DNA from: Zarea fungicola
Lineage: Eukaryota; Ascomycota; Sordariomycetes; Hypocreales; Cordycipitaceae
Length of the DNA: 64,000 nt
Assembly: GCA_900169235.1 (NCBI GenBank)
Contig: FWCC01000075.1
Span: 62,001-126,000, forward strand
Direction of reading: 5' to 3'
The first letter of the stretch is position 1, and the number at the start of each line of letters is the position of its first letter. The notes under the pieces were generated by a model that was not told where the DNA came from, did not search any database, and worked only from the letters and a program-made list of their open reading frames with translations. This document shows positions 33,366 to 45,119 of the stretch, in pieces. A program made the translations under genes and the position numbers.

Positions 33366-34873
33366 TCTTTTTTTTTAAAAAAAAATGTATAGAAGATATA
33401 GAAGAGTACGTGATGGTGTTGTGGATATAGATAGAAGAGGTAGAGCCAGCGACGTGGCAGTTATAGATTGGAGGATGCAGACGGCTATATTTATACTTTG
33501 GACGCCCCTATAGACAGCTCCAAGGCAAAAATCGGTCAAGGACGATTTTTGTTTTATAAAAAAAAAAAAAAAAAGGTTGTATGGCGTCGAGGACATCGTC
33601 CGCATAATCGCCATGTTGTTTTTGACCGCGGATAGCACGATCAAGTACCATTGAGAAACGCGTCCAAGACAAGTAGGGCCCTCCCTGCCCCTGATGAAAC
33701 CCTACAACTCATAGTTTTAAGCTTGGAATTTAAAGTGCTTGTCTGAAGAGGAGTCTATGGAGTTGGAATGTAGATGGCGTAGTGGCATGTAAGCCTACGC
33801 CTGGTTGATTCGATTCATGACCATGCACGGAATGGTCTGGTATGGTATGCATGGAGGCCATACCAAAAAATTGCCTCAGTCACACCTTTCACAGAGCCAA
33901 AGGACTTGCAGCCTTTAGCTGATTGTAAGCCTTGCACCACTATCCTCATGTGCAAGTAGCCACCCATTTACACAGTTACACAGTCACGTAGTCACCAAAT
34001 GGGCAGTTTTCCACCATCAGATTCATCACAAATCTACACAAATGAGGGTTTGTCTTGGTGTCATAGGTAGTATCGAGTGAACTTGTATAGTAAACAAGCA
34101 AAGGCACAAAACTAGCTCCAGTAGAGCACCTGCGACACCCATTCCGGTTACTAACGGTAGCTCCAATGTGCTTAGCACCCATATCTCAGAATGAGTCTCA
34201 AACAAGGACAGAAAGAAACAAGGCCTGCGCAGCGCAAAATTGTTGCTGAGAAAATAGGAAACAAAAAAAATATAACACAGCTTTGTCCAATTAAAAAATC
34301 TTTTCCATCCATAAAATATGAAAATTACAGCCGTCGTTGCAATGCCCTGTACCAGTCCCAGCTCAGTCTACACTATTCATTTTCAGTTACCGCATGTGAT
34401 GAGTCGCCGCAAGCATTTTTCTGTCTATTTATCAAGCTAGCAAGCTCTTTATTTATACTATATATTTATATATATATATAATGAAGCGTTGGCAAGATCC
34501 AACCACCTTAAATAAACCAATTCAATCAGCTGCCACGGTTCAGGGTCTCCCATGTGCGCCATTCTTTTTCAATATCCTGTCCAATGTGTCGTCTCCAAAG
34601 ACGTAAAAGCTCAATCGCTAGAAAAAAGTAAAAGAAGAAATCAATCTCCATATCAAAACATAGCTGCAAGGGAAAATATGACATCATACACATCATACAC
34701 CTCCCGAATTAAACACAGTCTGTTTCGATAAATTGCCCTCAAGACATGAATGGACAAGGGATATAAAAGGAAGAGCAGAAGAAAAAAGGTATATAATGCC
34801 AAAAGACATCAAGAAAAAAATGACAAAAGAAAATAGAGAATTGTATATCACGGGGGGCATCTTGGTTCAGTTT
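33366..34873. other. 1.5-kb AT-leaning intergenic region
   Basis: Holds the promoter of the small secreted protein gene, a TA-repeat microsatellite (about 34455-34482) and the 3' flank of the 523-aa protein gene. Short frames here are not convincing. Confidence 0.5.
33488..33495 (-). promoter_or_regulatory. TATA box of the small secreted protein gene
   Basis: TATAAATA reading on the minus strand, 123 nt upstream of the ATG at 33365. Confidence 0.5.
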
Positions 34874-36445
34874 TCAATCTTCGTCGACCCAACATCCCTC
34901 GTCACCTGCATCATCCACCTCAATCGTGGTCCCTAGAGCTTCTTTGCCCTGTCGAATCATGTCTTGGAGGCGCTTGTTAAACGCAGACATGCGGACATCG
35001 GTGTCGCGCTCTTCCATTTTGCGACGGGCAGCGAGATGCTTGGCCTCGGCGTCGAGGCGGGGGCTGTCCACATGAGACGGCTCGTTGGTGTCACCCCGGC
35101 TGGACGCTGCCGAGGCGGTGCTGTTGGCGCGCCGATGCGTACTCGTGGTATTGGTGTTGCCGCTGCGTCTCCGGCGGTGTCCCGCTGCGCCGCCTCTGGT
35201 CTGTGAATGCGAAAATGAGTATGGAGAGTGGGATGGAGATGCGGTGGAAGCGGTGCTGGCGGTGGTCTGGTATGCCGTAGCGCCAGAGGCAAAGGACGAG
35301 GCAGCGTTGGCTTTGATGGGGGAGGCGGATCGGGGTGACGCGTAGGACGCGGAGGAGGCGGGCCTGCGATTTTGATCAGAGGGCGTCTCTGGACGGAAGG
35401 AGAACCGGGCGGCCGAGGACATTGAGGCTCGGTTGCTGGTGGGCGTGGTGGAGATGCGGCGACCGGTGGTGACGGAGGGCGTGTGGTTGCGGTTTCGGGG
35501 GGAGGATCTGTAGCCTCCGCTAATCTTGCGCGGCGTGGCCGAAGCAATGGATCGACCCTGTTGGGCGGCTTCGTTTACGAGGACCCAGTTCCGACCGAGA
35601 TCGTCGCCGTGTGTGGTCTGTCGACGCTTTGCTGAGGGGATGCTTGGCGTTGGGCTTGCGGTGCGGTAATGTATGTCGGTGTTTTGGTTTAGGTCGTCGA
35701 CGGTGGCAGCAGTCGGCTCGGGCAGGACGTCGTCAACAGTAGCCCGGAAGGAGTATTCTGGTTGGGAGACGGGAAAATGACCGGGGACACGATGCTCGTA
35801 GTCGTCGTAGTGATAGTGGTAGCTGTAGGAATAATCATCAGCGGGCGGCAGGGTTCCGTCGCTCTCCACCATGGCCCCTGTCTCGGTCATGGCAAAGCCC
35901 CGGCCTCCACCGGCGTAGAAGCCCTTGAAGGCACCGGCCTTGCAAAACTCCCAGACGCGGCCGACAACACCGCCGACGACGGTAATTGCGGCAGAGCCCC
36001 ATCCTTGAGACGGGGAGCGTGGCGGATCGTCATGGTGAAAGAGTGATGTCGGTACGCCGCTCGAGGCATCGTCTTCGGTGTCGTGGCGGGAGCGCTTGGT
36101 GCCGAGTGCCTTTCGGTAGTCTGAGTCGGAGTACATGCTCTCGCCCATGACCCCCGAGTCTGCATTTCCTGGCGTGTCTAGGGTGCCTGCGAGGGCATAT
36201 GCCTTGACGGGCGTGTGTAGCGGCAGGGCAGCTTTGCCAAAGAGGCTGATGGAGGCTGGTGCATCGTCAGCGGCAGCGGGTGTCCCGCCTCGGACTCGCT
36301 TGCGGTTGGGCGTCGCATCGAGAAAGGCGGAGTTGGAAGGTGAGGGCGAAGCTACAGGTGGTCGGAATAGCAGCGGTTGTGAGGTCATGGTAACGGTATC
36401 GGCATGGAACTGGCCCGGCATAGTAAAGCCCGACGGGTAAGTCAT
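34874..36445 (-). CDS. conserved Ser/Pro-rich fungal protein of unknown function, 523 aa
   Basis: Single long exon with ATG at 36445. Most of the protein is low complexity (Ser, Ala, Pro, Thr, Arg), with many basic SPR/RRR motifs that could be nuclear-localisation or phosphorylation sites (KRVRGG, AKRRQ, GHRRRRSG). Two segments look folded and conserved: GSAAITVVGGVVGRVWEFCKAGAFKGFYAGGG (about 150-180) and the C-terminal helix RMSAFNKRLQDMIRQGKEALGTTIEVDD, followed by an acidic tail with W. The organisation matches an uncharacterised protein common in filamentous ascomycetes; a nuclear or chromatin-associated role is only a guess. A run of DYSYSYHYHYDDYEH is notable. Confidence 0.75.
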   Translation of the reverse strand: MTYPSGFTMPGQFHADTVTMTSQPLLFRPPVASPSPSNSAFLDATPNRKRVRGGTPAAADDAPASISLFGKAALPLHTPVKAYALAGTLDTPGNADSGVMGESMYSDSDYRKALGTKRSRHDTEDDASSGVPTSLFHHDDPPRSPSQGWGSAAITVVGGVVGRVWEFCKAGAFKGFYAGGGRGFAMTETGAMVESDGTLPPADDYSYSYHYHYDDYEHRVPGHFPVSQPEYSFRATVDDVLPEPTAATVDDLNQNTDIHYRTASPTPSIPSAKRRQTTHGDDLGRNWVLVNEAAQQGRSIASATPRKISGGYRSSPRNRNHTPSVTTGRRISTTPTSNRASMSSAARFSFRPETPSDQNRRPASSASYASPRSASPIKANAASSFASGATAYQTTASTASTASPSHSPYSFSHSQTRGGAAGHRRRRSGNTNTTSTHRRANSTASAASSRGDTNEPSHVDSPRLDAEAKHLAARRKMEERDTDVRMSAFNKRLQDMIRQGKEALGTTIEVDDAGDEGCWVDED

Positions 36446-38473
36446 CTATCAGACAGATTGGAATGTTAGCAGCGTGGCGTGGGGTGAGGCGAGCTGGAAT
36501 GCTATCGAGGCGGGCATCTTGTCTGTCTCGGGAAAAAAAAAGAAATTTTCTTACATTTTTAGAAAGAGTATAAAAAGTAAAATGTCAGACACAGCGCATG
36601 GCTGGCCGAGAGTAAGCGACGCAATCACGGACGGCGGCAAACACAGTGTGGCGGCGGCTTTGTCGATGCGGCCTGAGCGGACGGTGGTGCAATACTTTGG
36701 GCACCACAGTGAGTCGAGTGATGAGAGACAAACGTCCAGTCGAGAAGGAGGACGTTGTCAGGCCTTTGGTTCGAGTTTGTTGGGATTTTGCCTCGCTCCG
36801 ATGAGCTGTGAGCTGGGTTGTGTTTATTGAGTGGGTGGTGCTGGTGTTGCCGGACTTGCTCGTGACCCCACCAAACCAGTTGGTGGCCGGGTAGCTGCCT
36901 GGGCGATGATCAGAGGTGTGGCGGGATGATGAATCAGCTGATGCGATTCAATCTTGACACGAGACGACAACGGCAGACGGCAGAACGGGTAGATTTTGAT
37001 TCAAGATGGTTATAATATTCATCTCCTATAAGAAAGGAAATAAAAATTTTCAAAGTGTGCTGCACAGATGCCCAACTCGGTGAGTAGCACAACCAAGTCC
37101 ACCGCCTTTCCTGGTCGGCGGTGTGGAAGAGCGGCCCAAGCTACCGGTCTCCAGCGACATGCAGCGCCAACATGCGCTGTAGCGGGGTTTGTGTCCACTA
37201 GACTTTGCTGCGGCATCGCTGTGGAGAATCGTGGTTCAGTGCTTGCTTTAGCGAGCGAGACCCCTGTAAGAAATGGAGACGCTGCTGTTGGGCACTAAGC
37301 AGTTCGCGGACAGGCCAAACTGTCAGACCCGTTGCCATGGCATTTAAAATAGTGGGGCATGCAAAACATACTGCCCAATTCGGACCTGTTTAATTGAAAC
37401 TCACCAAAATCAAAGCAAGCCACGTTGTCCAGTACGGAATTTTGATATTAGAGACTTTGACTCCGTAATTATGCACGTCTATCTGAGATTGAATCTGGAC
37501 ACACTGGCGTAGAAGAAATGGGTCTCTTGGTCACAGCTTCAGGGTGCTCATCTGTCTTCAAATACACTAGAAGCTGCTTTATCTTTACTAGCTATTGATT
37601 ACGAAATTAAAGTGCCCTTGTGCACTGTACCTTCTTCCCATGCCTCTGCAGGGGGTTTACTTGTGCACATGTGTTTCCGACTCTATTTCATTACAGTCGA
37701 CAAGATGCCGACTGGAGACGCCGACTTGGTCTGGGATCGCAGAATCCTAAAAGCGAAAGACAAGGAACACGTGCAGTAAATTGCGCACCGCTCAGCTTTG
37801 GCCTGCTGAAGAGGAAAAAGGCAAGAAAGCTGCGGTTCCTGATCTGCTTCATTTTGGCCTCAATACCCAACGTTGGCAACATGATCCCCCGGACATATGG
37901 GCTCGGACATATGGGTAGCTCCGTTGTGACGGAGACATGCACTTGCTACCATGGAGCTCATGACTTTGGCTTGAAATATTAATGATATTGATTAAATAGC
38001 GCGCAACCCTGACTCGCAAACATTGGGCAAACGGCTTGCGTTGTCATGTTGCTCTATTCCAAGTGATCAGAATGTCTGCGTCTATTCCCCCGGAGTTGTG
38101 ATCATCCTTGGCACCAGCTCGCCCGACCGCTCTGTTTTGCTCTGGGCGCCGTGATGAGAGTACCTGATAAACTGGCCATTTTAAAGACGGGAGTTTTATA
38201 ACGTACTTTGAAATCAGCTTTGATGTAGCAGGATCTAATTCGGGCGGCCAGATCGAAATGTTTCAGCCTTCTCTTCCCCAACTTACCACTCTCGATGCTA
38301 ACTACGCAAATATCTCATGCAGTAGGGAGCTAAGTGGTTGACAAAGTATTTAAAGCGCTTGGTTCGCCGCTCAACATTGCCGCCATGATCAGTTCACCTC
38401 CAATCAAACTCTTGTACCACATCATATTACAATCTTCAGCTCTCAACAACCAAAGCAAAATCCAGTTCCCAAC
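36446..38473. other. 2-kb intergenic region
   Basis: Promoter of the 523-aa protein gene and long upstream region of the secreted protein gene. No convincing gene was seen; open frames of 60-120 codons lack features. Confidence 0.5.
38347..38354 (+). promoter_or_regulatory. TATA-like element
   Basis: TATTTAAA about 120 nt upstream of the ATG at 38474 of the secreted protein gene. Confidence 0.4.
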
Positions 38474-38803
38474 ATGCAATCCACTTACATCTTTTCCCTT
38501 CTCCTCGCTGCCTCAAGTGTCTTGGCCACCCACGTCAGTGGCTACGCCGATTGCTACAATCCTGCCAGCCCAGACTGCTGGGTTTCATGCAACGCGAACC
38601 ATTATAAATGGACCGTTTTTCAGTGCGGTAAAAATAAAGCCTTTAATGATTCCTTCACGTCCATCCGCGTGACGTACGAGGGACAAGGCGTGCAAGCCAG
38701 GACAAACAGCGACTGCACCGGCGACACGGTTGGCAGCTTCACTGAAAGTGGCTGCTATGATCTTAGCAATGAGGTTGTCAATTGTATTTGGATTCAATGC
38801 TGA
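38474..38803 (+). CDS. small secreted cysteine-rich protein, 109 aa
   Basis: Single exon with ATG at 38474 after an A/C-rich leader typical of strongly expressed fungal genes. The signal peptide is residues 1-18 (MQSTYIFSLLLAASSVLA). The mature protein of about 90 aa has eight cysteines (in YADC, PDCW, SCN, QCG, SDC, SGC, NC and the terminal QC), consistent with four disulfides, and an aromatic YKWTVFQCG strand. It ends exactly at a cysteine. I do not recognise the family; such proteins are often effectors or antimicrobial proteins. Confidence 0.7.
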   Translation: MQSTYIFSLLLAASSVLATHVSGYADCYNPASPDCWVSCNANHYKWTVFQCGKNKAFNDSFTSIRVTYEGQGVQARTNSDCTGDTVGSFTESGCYDLSNEVVNCIWIQC

Positions 38804-40043
38804 GACATTGGCTGTCTGCGAAAATGCTTCTTAAGAGTCGGAGGGTCAATTGTTTAAACTACTGTCCAGACGCAGCACGGCGCGAGCCTGGTACCCCGGA
38901 TCTTATTATGGCAGCCGCAGCGCCTCCGTTCCAACAAACGGTTTAAGGCATGCTTCAATTTCCATGGCTGTCGGTTTGCAATCTGCAAGCCTGGCAGCTT
39001 CATGGTATAGTTTCCATCTGATTTCATCTTTCTTTGCCTCGCACTCTTCAGATTTAGGTAGACAATTTGACAGAATTTACATCACTATCGCGACGAGCTA
39101 CGCAGCCAAATAGCAGGATACAATCAAGAATTAACTACAGTCAAGGTTGTGCACTTTTCCCTTCAAGCAAACTTCCCACCCCGTAGTTTAAAATGGGAGT
39201 TGCAACTCTCGTTGAAATTTAATATTTCATTATGCCATCCTTTGGGCAAATGGCGGACCTCTCCGTGGCCCCGTCTTGCTTACGCAGCTTCGTTGAACGC
39301 AGTCGAAGCCCAGACCAAAAAGCTAAAAATATTAATTACGGCTGCGGCCTACAACTAATGACCATAATCAACAACCAAAATCCAGACGGGAATATAATCT
39401 ACCGGCAAGTAGTCAAGTCTTGCTTTACTATAGAACAAGATCAATTGCATTATCTTACACCGACATTCTACTTTATACCTCCGAAAATGTCAAGTTACAA
39501 CCCTGGAGTCATATTCAAAGCCTAAGTAGTATAAAAATTAATTGGCTTATTCTTGAGATGAATGTGGACACATTGGTTTAAGAAACGGGTCTCTTTGACC
39601 GCAATTTGAAGTGCTCGCAAAAATTATGCGCATCTACGTGAATGCCTCATTCCACTTCACCTCCGTGTATCCATACTACTCACAAAGTCGGTTACTTTGC
39701 CTTGTTTTCAAATGCAGAGAAAGCCTGCGCCTTTTTCCATTTCTCAAACAGGTTTTTTTTTAACTCATCGTCTTAATTGTCTGTATAGTACTCCAGTCGC
39801 AGCTCCTCAGCCGACTTCGATTTATATTTATATTTGGGGCAAAAGCATATATGTTGAAAAGGTTTCCATGTCGATGTAGATAAGTCCTTTTCAACACGAG
39901 AAGGTGGTGGAGGACCTCTGCGAAATTTAAAAAGAGAAAAGTAGATACAGATGCCAAATGAAAATGTACCAGCGACACTCTCCCTGTTGGTCCATGGCGT
40001 AATATATTGGGAGGAAGAGGGACGTTGCGGGAGAAGCTTATGC
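38804..40043. other. 1.2-kb intergenic region
   Basis: 3' flanks of the secreted protein (+) and dynamin (-) genes. No supportable gene is present. Confidence 0.5.
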
Positions 40044-43000
40044 TTACGTCTGCTTGTCGCTCCCAGTTGTTGGGCCTGTACCGAAGCTGAAACCACCATA
40101 AGCTGGCGGTGCGTTGCTATCACTGCTACTGGAACCAGAGCCAGGCAAACTTGTACCAACCTTCGGAGCTGGCGCTGCTTTGATATCACTGCTGCCGGCA
40201 TCAGAGCCAAACAAACCTGTACCAGCCTTCGGAGCCGGCGCTGGTCGACCACCGAATAAACTTGCGCTAACACCCAGAGCTGGCGCTGCCTTATTATCAC
40301 TACTACCGGTACCAGAGCCAAACAAGCCCGTACCAGCCTTCGGAGCTGGCGCTGCTTTGCTATCACTGCTACTGGCACCAGAGCCAAATAAACCTGTACC
40401 AGCCTTTGGAGCTGGCGCTGCTTTGATATCACTACTACCGGCACCAGAGCCAAACAAACCCGTACCAGCCTTCGGAGCTGGCGCTGCTTTGCTATCACTG
40501 CTACCAGCGCCAGCGCCAGCGCCAAACAAACTCTTGCTGAGCGCAAAAGGCAACGGTGTCTTGTTGCTGGTGCTATTGCTGCTAGAGAATAAAGAGCTAG
40601 TCCCTGGCGGTAGAGTCAAGGGTGCCTTGTTGTAAGTCCTACTGCCGCCGGAAAACAAAGAGCCAGTCCCTGAAGCTACCGGCGCCGCGTTGTTCGTACT
40701 GTTGCTAGTGCCAAAGGAATTTGTAGTCGCTGAAGCTGGGGTTGCCTTGTTCTCGCCACTGCCAGGGCTGCTAGGCAACGATTTTCCGATGTCGTCAATG
40801 ATGTCTTGCAGCGACGTTTTCGTCGGAGCAGGCAAAGCCCCCGGGAGAGCCAGCTGTCCCGGAGCCGTAGTCTTAGGCAGATCTGGTAGCTTGGCCGGTG
40901 AGTCCGTCGGCAGCCAGAGGGAGCCCGCAATCGTGCGAATATTGGCATCGTATATGGGCTGCTGCTTCACAGGTTCCGCGCGCCGTCTCCAAAGTCGACA
41001 TTCGTTGAGTCCCTCTTGCAGCGTCTCGATTTCCTTACCGAGCTGGGACCTGAGGGCGTGTGCAGACGGAGGCTCAGAGGCCAGCTCTTTCAGTCTCTCG
41101 TCGTCCATCTCTCCGACCGAGAGCGGAGTAAAGATGGTCGGCAAATCTTGAATGAGACATCCCTCGATGGCCAGGTTCATAATATTCTCTGTAAATGTAC
41201 GACGAGACATCTGCTCCGGGAAAACGAATTAGCATTTTGTCATCGCCAGATTTAATAGAACCGAGCCGGTGCGCCGGGTTGAAATTACCTCATAGTACGC
41301 CTGCATCATATCAATGATTTTTTCCGTCGCGTATGTGCCCCCGTCCACGGATTGATTCACCTTCGCCGCCGCTGACAGCATCCTTTCCTCCTGCGGTGGC
41401 CCAAACGGGTGCGGTTTCGCCAACTGTGCCAGCGACAGACTCTGTAGCCTGTCCGCCATCCGCTCCACTGCCCACCGATCAACTATTTCCCGAAACTCAG
41501 CATCCAGTGGCACCGCGTAGCCTTCCATGTACGGCGCCAGAAGCCGATTCAGCTGCTGTTCGAGAAGCATCTCACGCTCCGTGAAGAAGCCATCGACATA
41601 TTTGCGTTGGATAGCATCGGCTGTCAGGTGTCCGTTCTTGGAGCCGATGATGTGGGCAAGGAGGTTCCCGACAAAGTCCTTTGCGGCATCCGTGACACGC
41701 TGGATGTGGAACTGGGCCATGGTACGCCAAGGAAAGGCCTGTATCTTGAAGAGGTAAACGGCGAGCTCGCTGTTGCACGCGCCGGGAAGCTCACGGCCTT
41801 CAGTTGCCGTGGCTAGGCTCTCGAGCCGTGCGTTCAAGACCTTCCGGGATACTCTTTTGGGCAGCGGGAAGTCATAGGAGTTGGTGGCGAGAAAACCGGC
41901 AATGGAATCGGGGACGACGGTGATTTTCTCGCTCTCGCTGTGTTTTTCATCGACTTCCTCGATGTGTAGTGTGTAGCCGCGCGTCTTGACGATGTAGTCA
42001 AATGCGCGGTGGAAGCCCCTGAGCTCAGCGCGGAGCCTGTTCCGTGGGGATGTTAGCTCCCCAAAGAAGCCGTCGGCGTAATGACCGCTGTTGGCATCGC
42101 GTGTCAGTCGCTGAAATTCGACGGCGATGCGGAGGAGAAACGAGCGCATGTCCTTTGGGTCTGATCGCTTAGGCCCGAGCTCGTCATGTTCTTTTTGTCG
42201 CCGCTCCAGATTCTGCTCAATATCGCGGATGACACCTGGCAGGCATGTCCGCGTGTGATTGTACAAGATGGAACTGAGTTTTTCGCGAAGACTAGCAATT
42301 CCGAGATCTCCCTGGTCAACTGTATTCCACATTGATGACGCAAAAAAGGCGCTTTCAATGTCATCTCGTGAATCCAAGCTTTTTTCGCCCTCTGCACGGT
42401 TGCGCAAGACGTGCCAGCCAAGCTTGAAGTTATATTCTGGTTCGAGATTCTTGGCGAGGTGGATATGAGCTGTCATTTGGTGTCCCGTGGCCAAATCAGG
42501 TTTTGTGATGACACCCAGACTGCGCTCAAACTCCTGATCGTGAGCCTCGACCTTGGCCAGTACATCGTGTCTCACGATATCAATGTGGGCCTCCACAACG
42601 ACTAGCATGATGCTCTTCTTTTGCGTCATGTAGCGATCCGTGAGGTAATTGACAGTCTCTATGTCCGCCTTGGTCTGTCCTTGGCCACCCACTCGGAAGA
42701 GGCCAGGCAAATCCACAAGAGTGAGGGGCGTCAATTCTGGTCCTTCCATGGTTACGCATAAAACGTCCTTTGAGAAGTTTTTACTGGCAATCCCAATACC
42801 CATGCATTCCTTTGCCTTGTCAATCAAGCCGGGGAGGTCCTGCTTATTTACCCCCGACTCGTCAAATGCTGTGTCAACTTTCGTATCGTCGTCGCACCGA
42901 ATGCGGACATTGACGCGGGAGTGGTCTGTTTTGTACAGCGAGATCTCCGTGGCGAAGCGCGTACATAGCTCTGCGGCAACGGGGAAACGAACGCCGGAGA

Positions 43001-43175
43001 TCGCTTCTAGGACGGATGACTTGCCCGCCCCCTGTTCGCCGATTACGACAATCTGGGGGAGATCGACGATGCCGCTGATGCCGCACGAGTGAAGCTTCCC
43101 CATGAGGATATGGAGCTCCTTGGCGAGCTTGGTGTTGAGCTCATCGAGAGCGGCAGTATCCACTGTGAGCGTCAT
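40044..43175 (-). CDS. dynamin/Mx-like large GTPase with GLFG-repeat tail, 1017 aa
   Basis: Membrane-remodelling GTPase. Two exons: 43175-41289 (629 codons) and 41210-40044 (388 residues), joined in phase 0 by a 78-nt intron (GTAATT donor, GAGCAG acceptor). Splicing yields QAYYEMSRRTFTENIMNLAIEGCL, the uninterrupted start of the GTPase effector domain. The GTPase domain has the P-loop GEQGAGKSS at residues 46-54, the G2 Thr (LCTRFATEI), DLPG in G3 and TKPD in G4. The middle/stalk region follows. The effector domain ends about residue 705. The C-terminal 310 residues are disordered and contain imperfect 22-residue units of the form GLFGSGAGSSDIKAAPAPKAGT, nucleoporin-like FG repeats. No PH or proline-rich domain is seen, so it is a fungal Mx-like member rather than Vps1 or Dnm1. 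Reading it as two genes would break the effector domain. Confidence 0.88.
40100..40680 (-). repeat. 66-bp imperfect tandem repeats encoding GLFG units
   Basis: Seven or eight diverged copies of a 66-bp unit lie inside the dynamin tail; the best-preserved ones span about 40190-40500. Differences are mostly silent or swap S/A/T residues, while the G-L-F-G core and APAPKAGT spacer are kept. Confidence 0.8.
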
Positions 43176-45119
43176 TGTTTTTTAATCTCCAAACGCAGTG
43201 TTGTCGTTGTTTTCATATGCTGGATTGAAGCATTAGATGAAAAGAGACACGGAGCCTGGCAAAAGCAGCCTGGTAAGGAATGGAGTCTACTGACATAGTC
43301 TAAATACATCTTTGGTCCATGGGCAGAATGTGGCTATGGTGCGAAGGATCTATGCAGGTGTAAGGGGCAGCGGCTACATGCGTCTCCTCATTGGCCCGAC
43401 TGCAGGCATCGCAGCACATTCAAAGTCAAGTTTGCGCCGGCTGCATGAGGCGCTGCAAATGGATTTTATACGTTCCATCAAGAGATTGTGGCCAAAGAAA
43501 GACTCTACTGGCGATGGAAGGCTTCGCAGAGAGATACCCTTGATGGCGCAGAATGAAACTGTTCATACGACGCGATCGCGCGTTAACTCGCAGGGTGCAG
43601 GCGTCAGACAGGTTGAGCGGATAGCGGAATAAACCGCCAGTAAATTCATATGTCCGTGCCCCACAGCGTCCCGGCCCTAGTTAAGAAGTTTATTAGGATT
43701 GCTGCGCCACTTGAATTAATGAGATGCCACTAGGGTTGGTTTTCAATAGTTCTGAGTAGCCTCTCGATGAGCCGTGGCCCTCTTGAGGGCCAAGTATTGC
43801 GCAACGCTTACCGTGATTCAAATCTACCCAGTACTGGTAAGGCCCGGCCCAAGCCGTTTACCAGAGTGGCTAGCCAAGTCTTCCAAAACTAGTTCAACTA
43901 TTCAGCCATCGGCTAACTTTATACAGCTTACTATAATAGTGTTTATTAGAAGAATAATGAAAACTACGGGTTTTGGTTGACTGGCATATCATTAAGGCAT
44001 TTTTTAGGCTCAATTGTACCTTCGTTAGGAGCCTGGATTCGGCCAGACCCTGGATCTATTATACCTCTGTAGTTAAAACACTGCACCTAATTGACAAAAA
44101 CCATTTATTGTCTCCCCCTAAATTTATGGGGACTCTAGCTACTTGACAACCCTTTAGCCGCTTACACTGGTGAATAACTGTTAGCCATAACTAGTGTTGC
44201 CGCGCACCGAAAACCGAAAGCCGGTTTTTGACAACGTCAGCAGGCAACTTCACGCTAGTCATGCCATTATAGGCCCATTTTAGACAGATCTTGTTTCCAA
44301 GTGTGTATCCAAGGCTAGAGCAACGTCCTTTGGTATCTATATGTCAATCTGACTCATGCCATATCGACGCTACACGCAGCAAACAATCGAAATCCCGCCC
44401 TGTCTGTCAGTAGACCTCTAGGGTCAAAGCTTTCCTTAGTTCAATAATTGTCAGGTCAGTCAACGTGACTGAGAACAACAGCACTAGAAAATTCGCCAAG
44501 CCAGCCAGCTTCTGCATTGATTCGACTTGACACGGAGCAAACTGTTCTGATAGCCCTGCAGATGGCCTCAAGTTCACCGTGAAAGTTTACTAGACACAAG
44601 AGTAAGAGAAAAAAAAAAGCTTAATGGCATTTAATATCAAGAAAAGCAACTCCTTGAAGAGTTATTCTGAAATACAGAGACTAAATCTGTAGTACCCACG
44701 GCGAAGCATCCTTCAGGTCATAATGAATGACACCTGTCCTAGTAACGCTATAAAACAGCCTTTAATTAGTAAACCATCCTCTACACCGACTTGTAATGCT
44801 CAAGTACCGACATCTATACAGGATAAAGAGCAGATTGTAACATATTTAGGCCTAGAACTTGGCGATTGCAATAACTGGACAGTGGACAAAGTTCCGAACT
44901 CTTCAGAGATCCAGTATCCGGGCAAGTATGGGTCTTTTAATAGAAACTGACATATTGTAAGAGCTTTGAAGATTGAATTCTAATCTGGCATGACTGAAAG
45001 TACACCTCGTCACTCATACGCGCTCCAACCGTCCGGCATCCTTCAGCTGAATATCTCTTTCGATGTTAGCTTCGCCCTATTGGAAAATATAGAAATGACC
45101 ACTCACTATGCTCTGTAGC
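43176..45119. other. 1.9-kb intergenic region with a dispersed repeat
   Basis: Promoter of the dynamin gene, then AT-rich sequence. A repeat copy (43671-43921) matches another at 53244-53340. No gene is supported; short frames near 43312 and 44723 lack features. Confidence 0.5.
43671..43921 (+). repeat. dispersed repeat, copy A
   Basis: Two blocks (43671-43711 and 43869-43921) match a contiguous stretch at 53244-53340. They share CGGCC-TAGTTAAGAAG, TTTATTAGGATT and TTCCAAAACT-GTTCAA. About 157 bp lie between the blocks here and are absent in copy B. It is a probable relic of a mobile element. Confidence 0.65.

Noticed and set aside
39773..40546. 257-codon minus-strand frame rich in VCLALVPV repeats
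   Set aside because: Off-frame reading of the 66-bp repeats in the dynamin tail; periodicity comes from the repeat.
40114..40635. 173-codon plus-strand frame with repeated PEPNKPVPAFGAGAA
   Set aside because: Antisense reading of the same repeats; no start context or family.
40044..41210. separate 388-codon gene downstream of the dynamin
   Set aside because: Its start MSRRTFTENI is the effector-domain continuation and sits directly after a good acceptor in phase with the GTPase exon, so the two are one gene.
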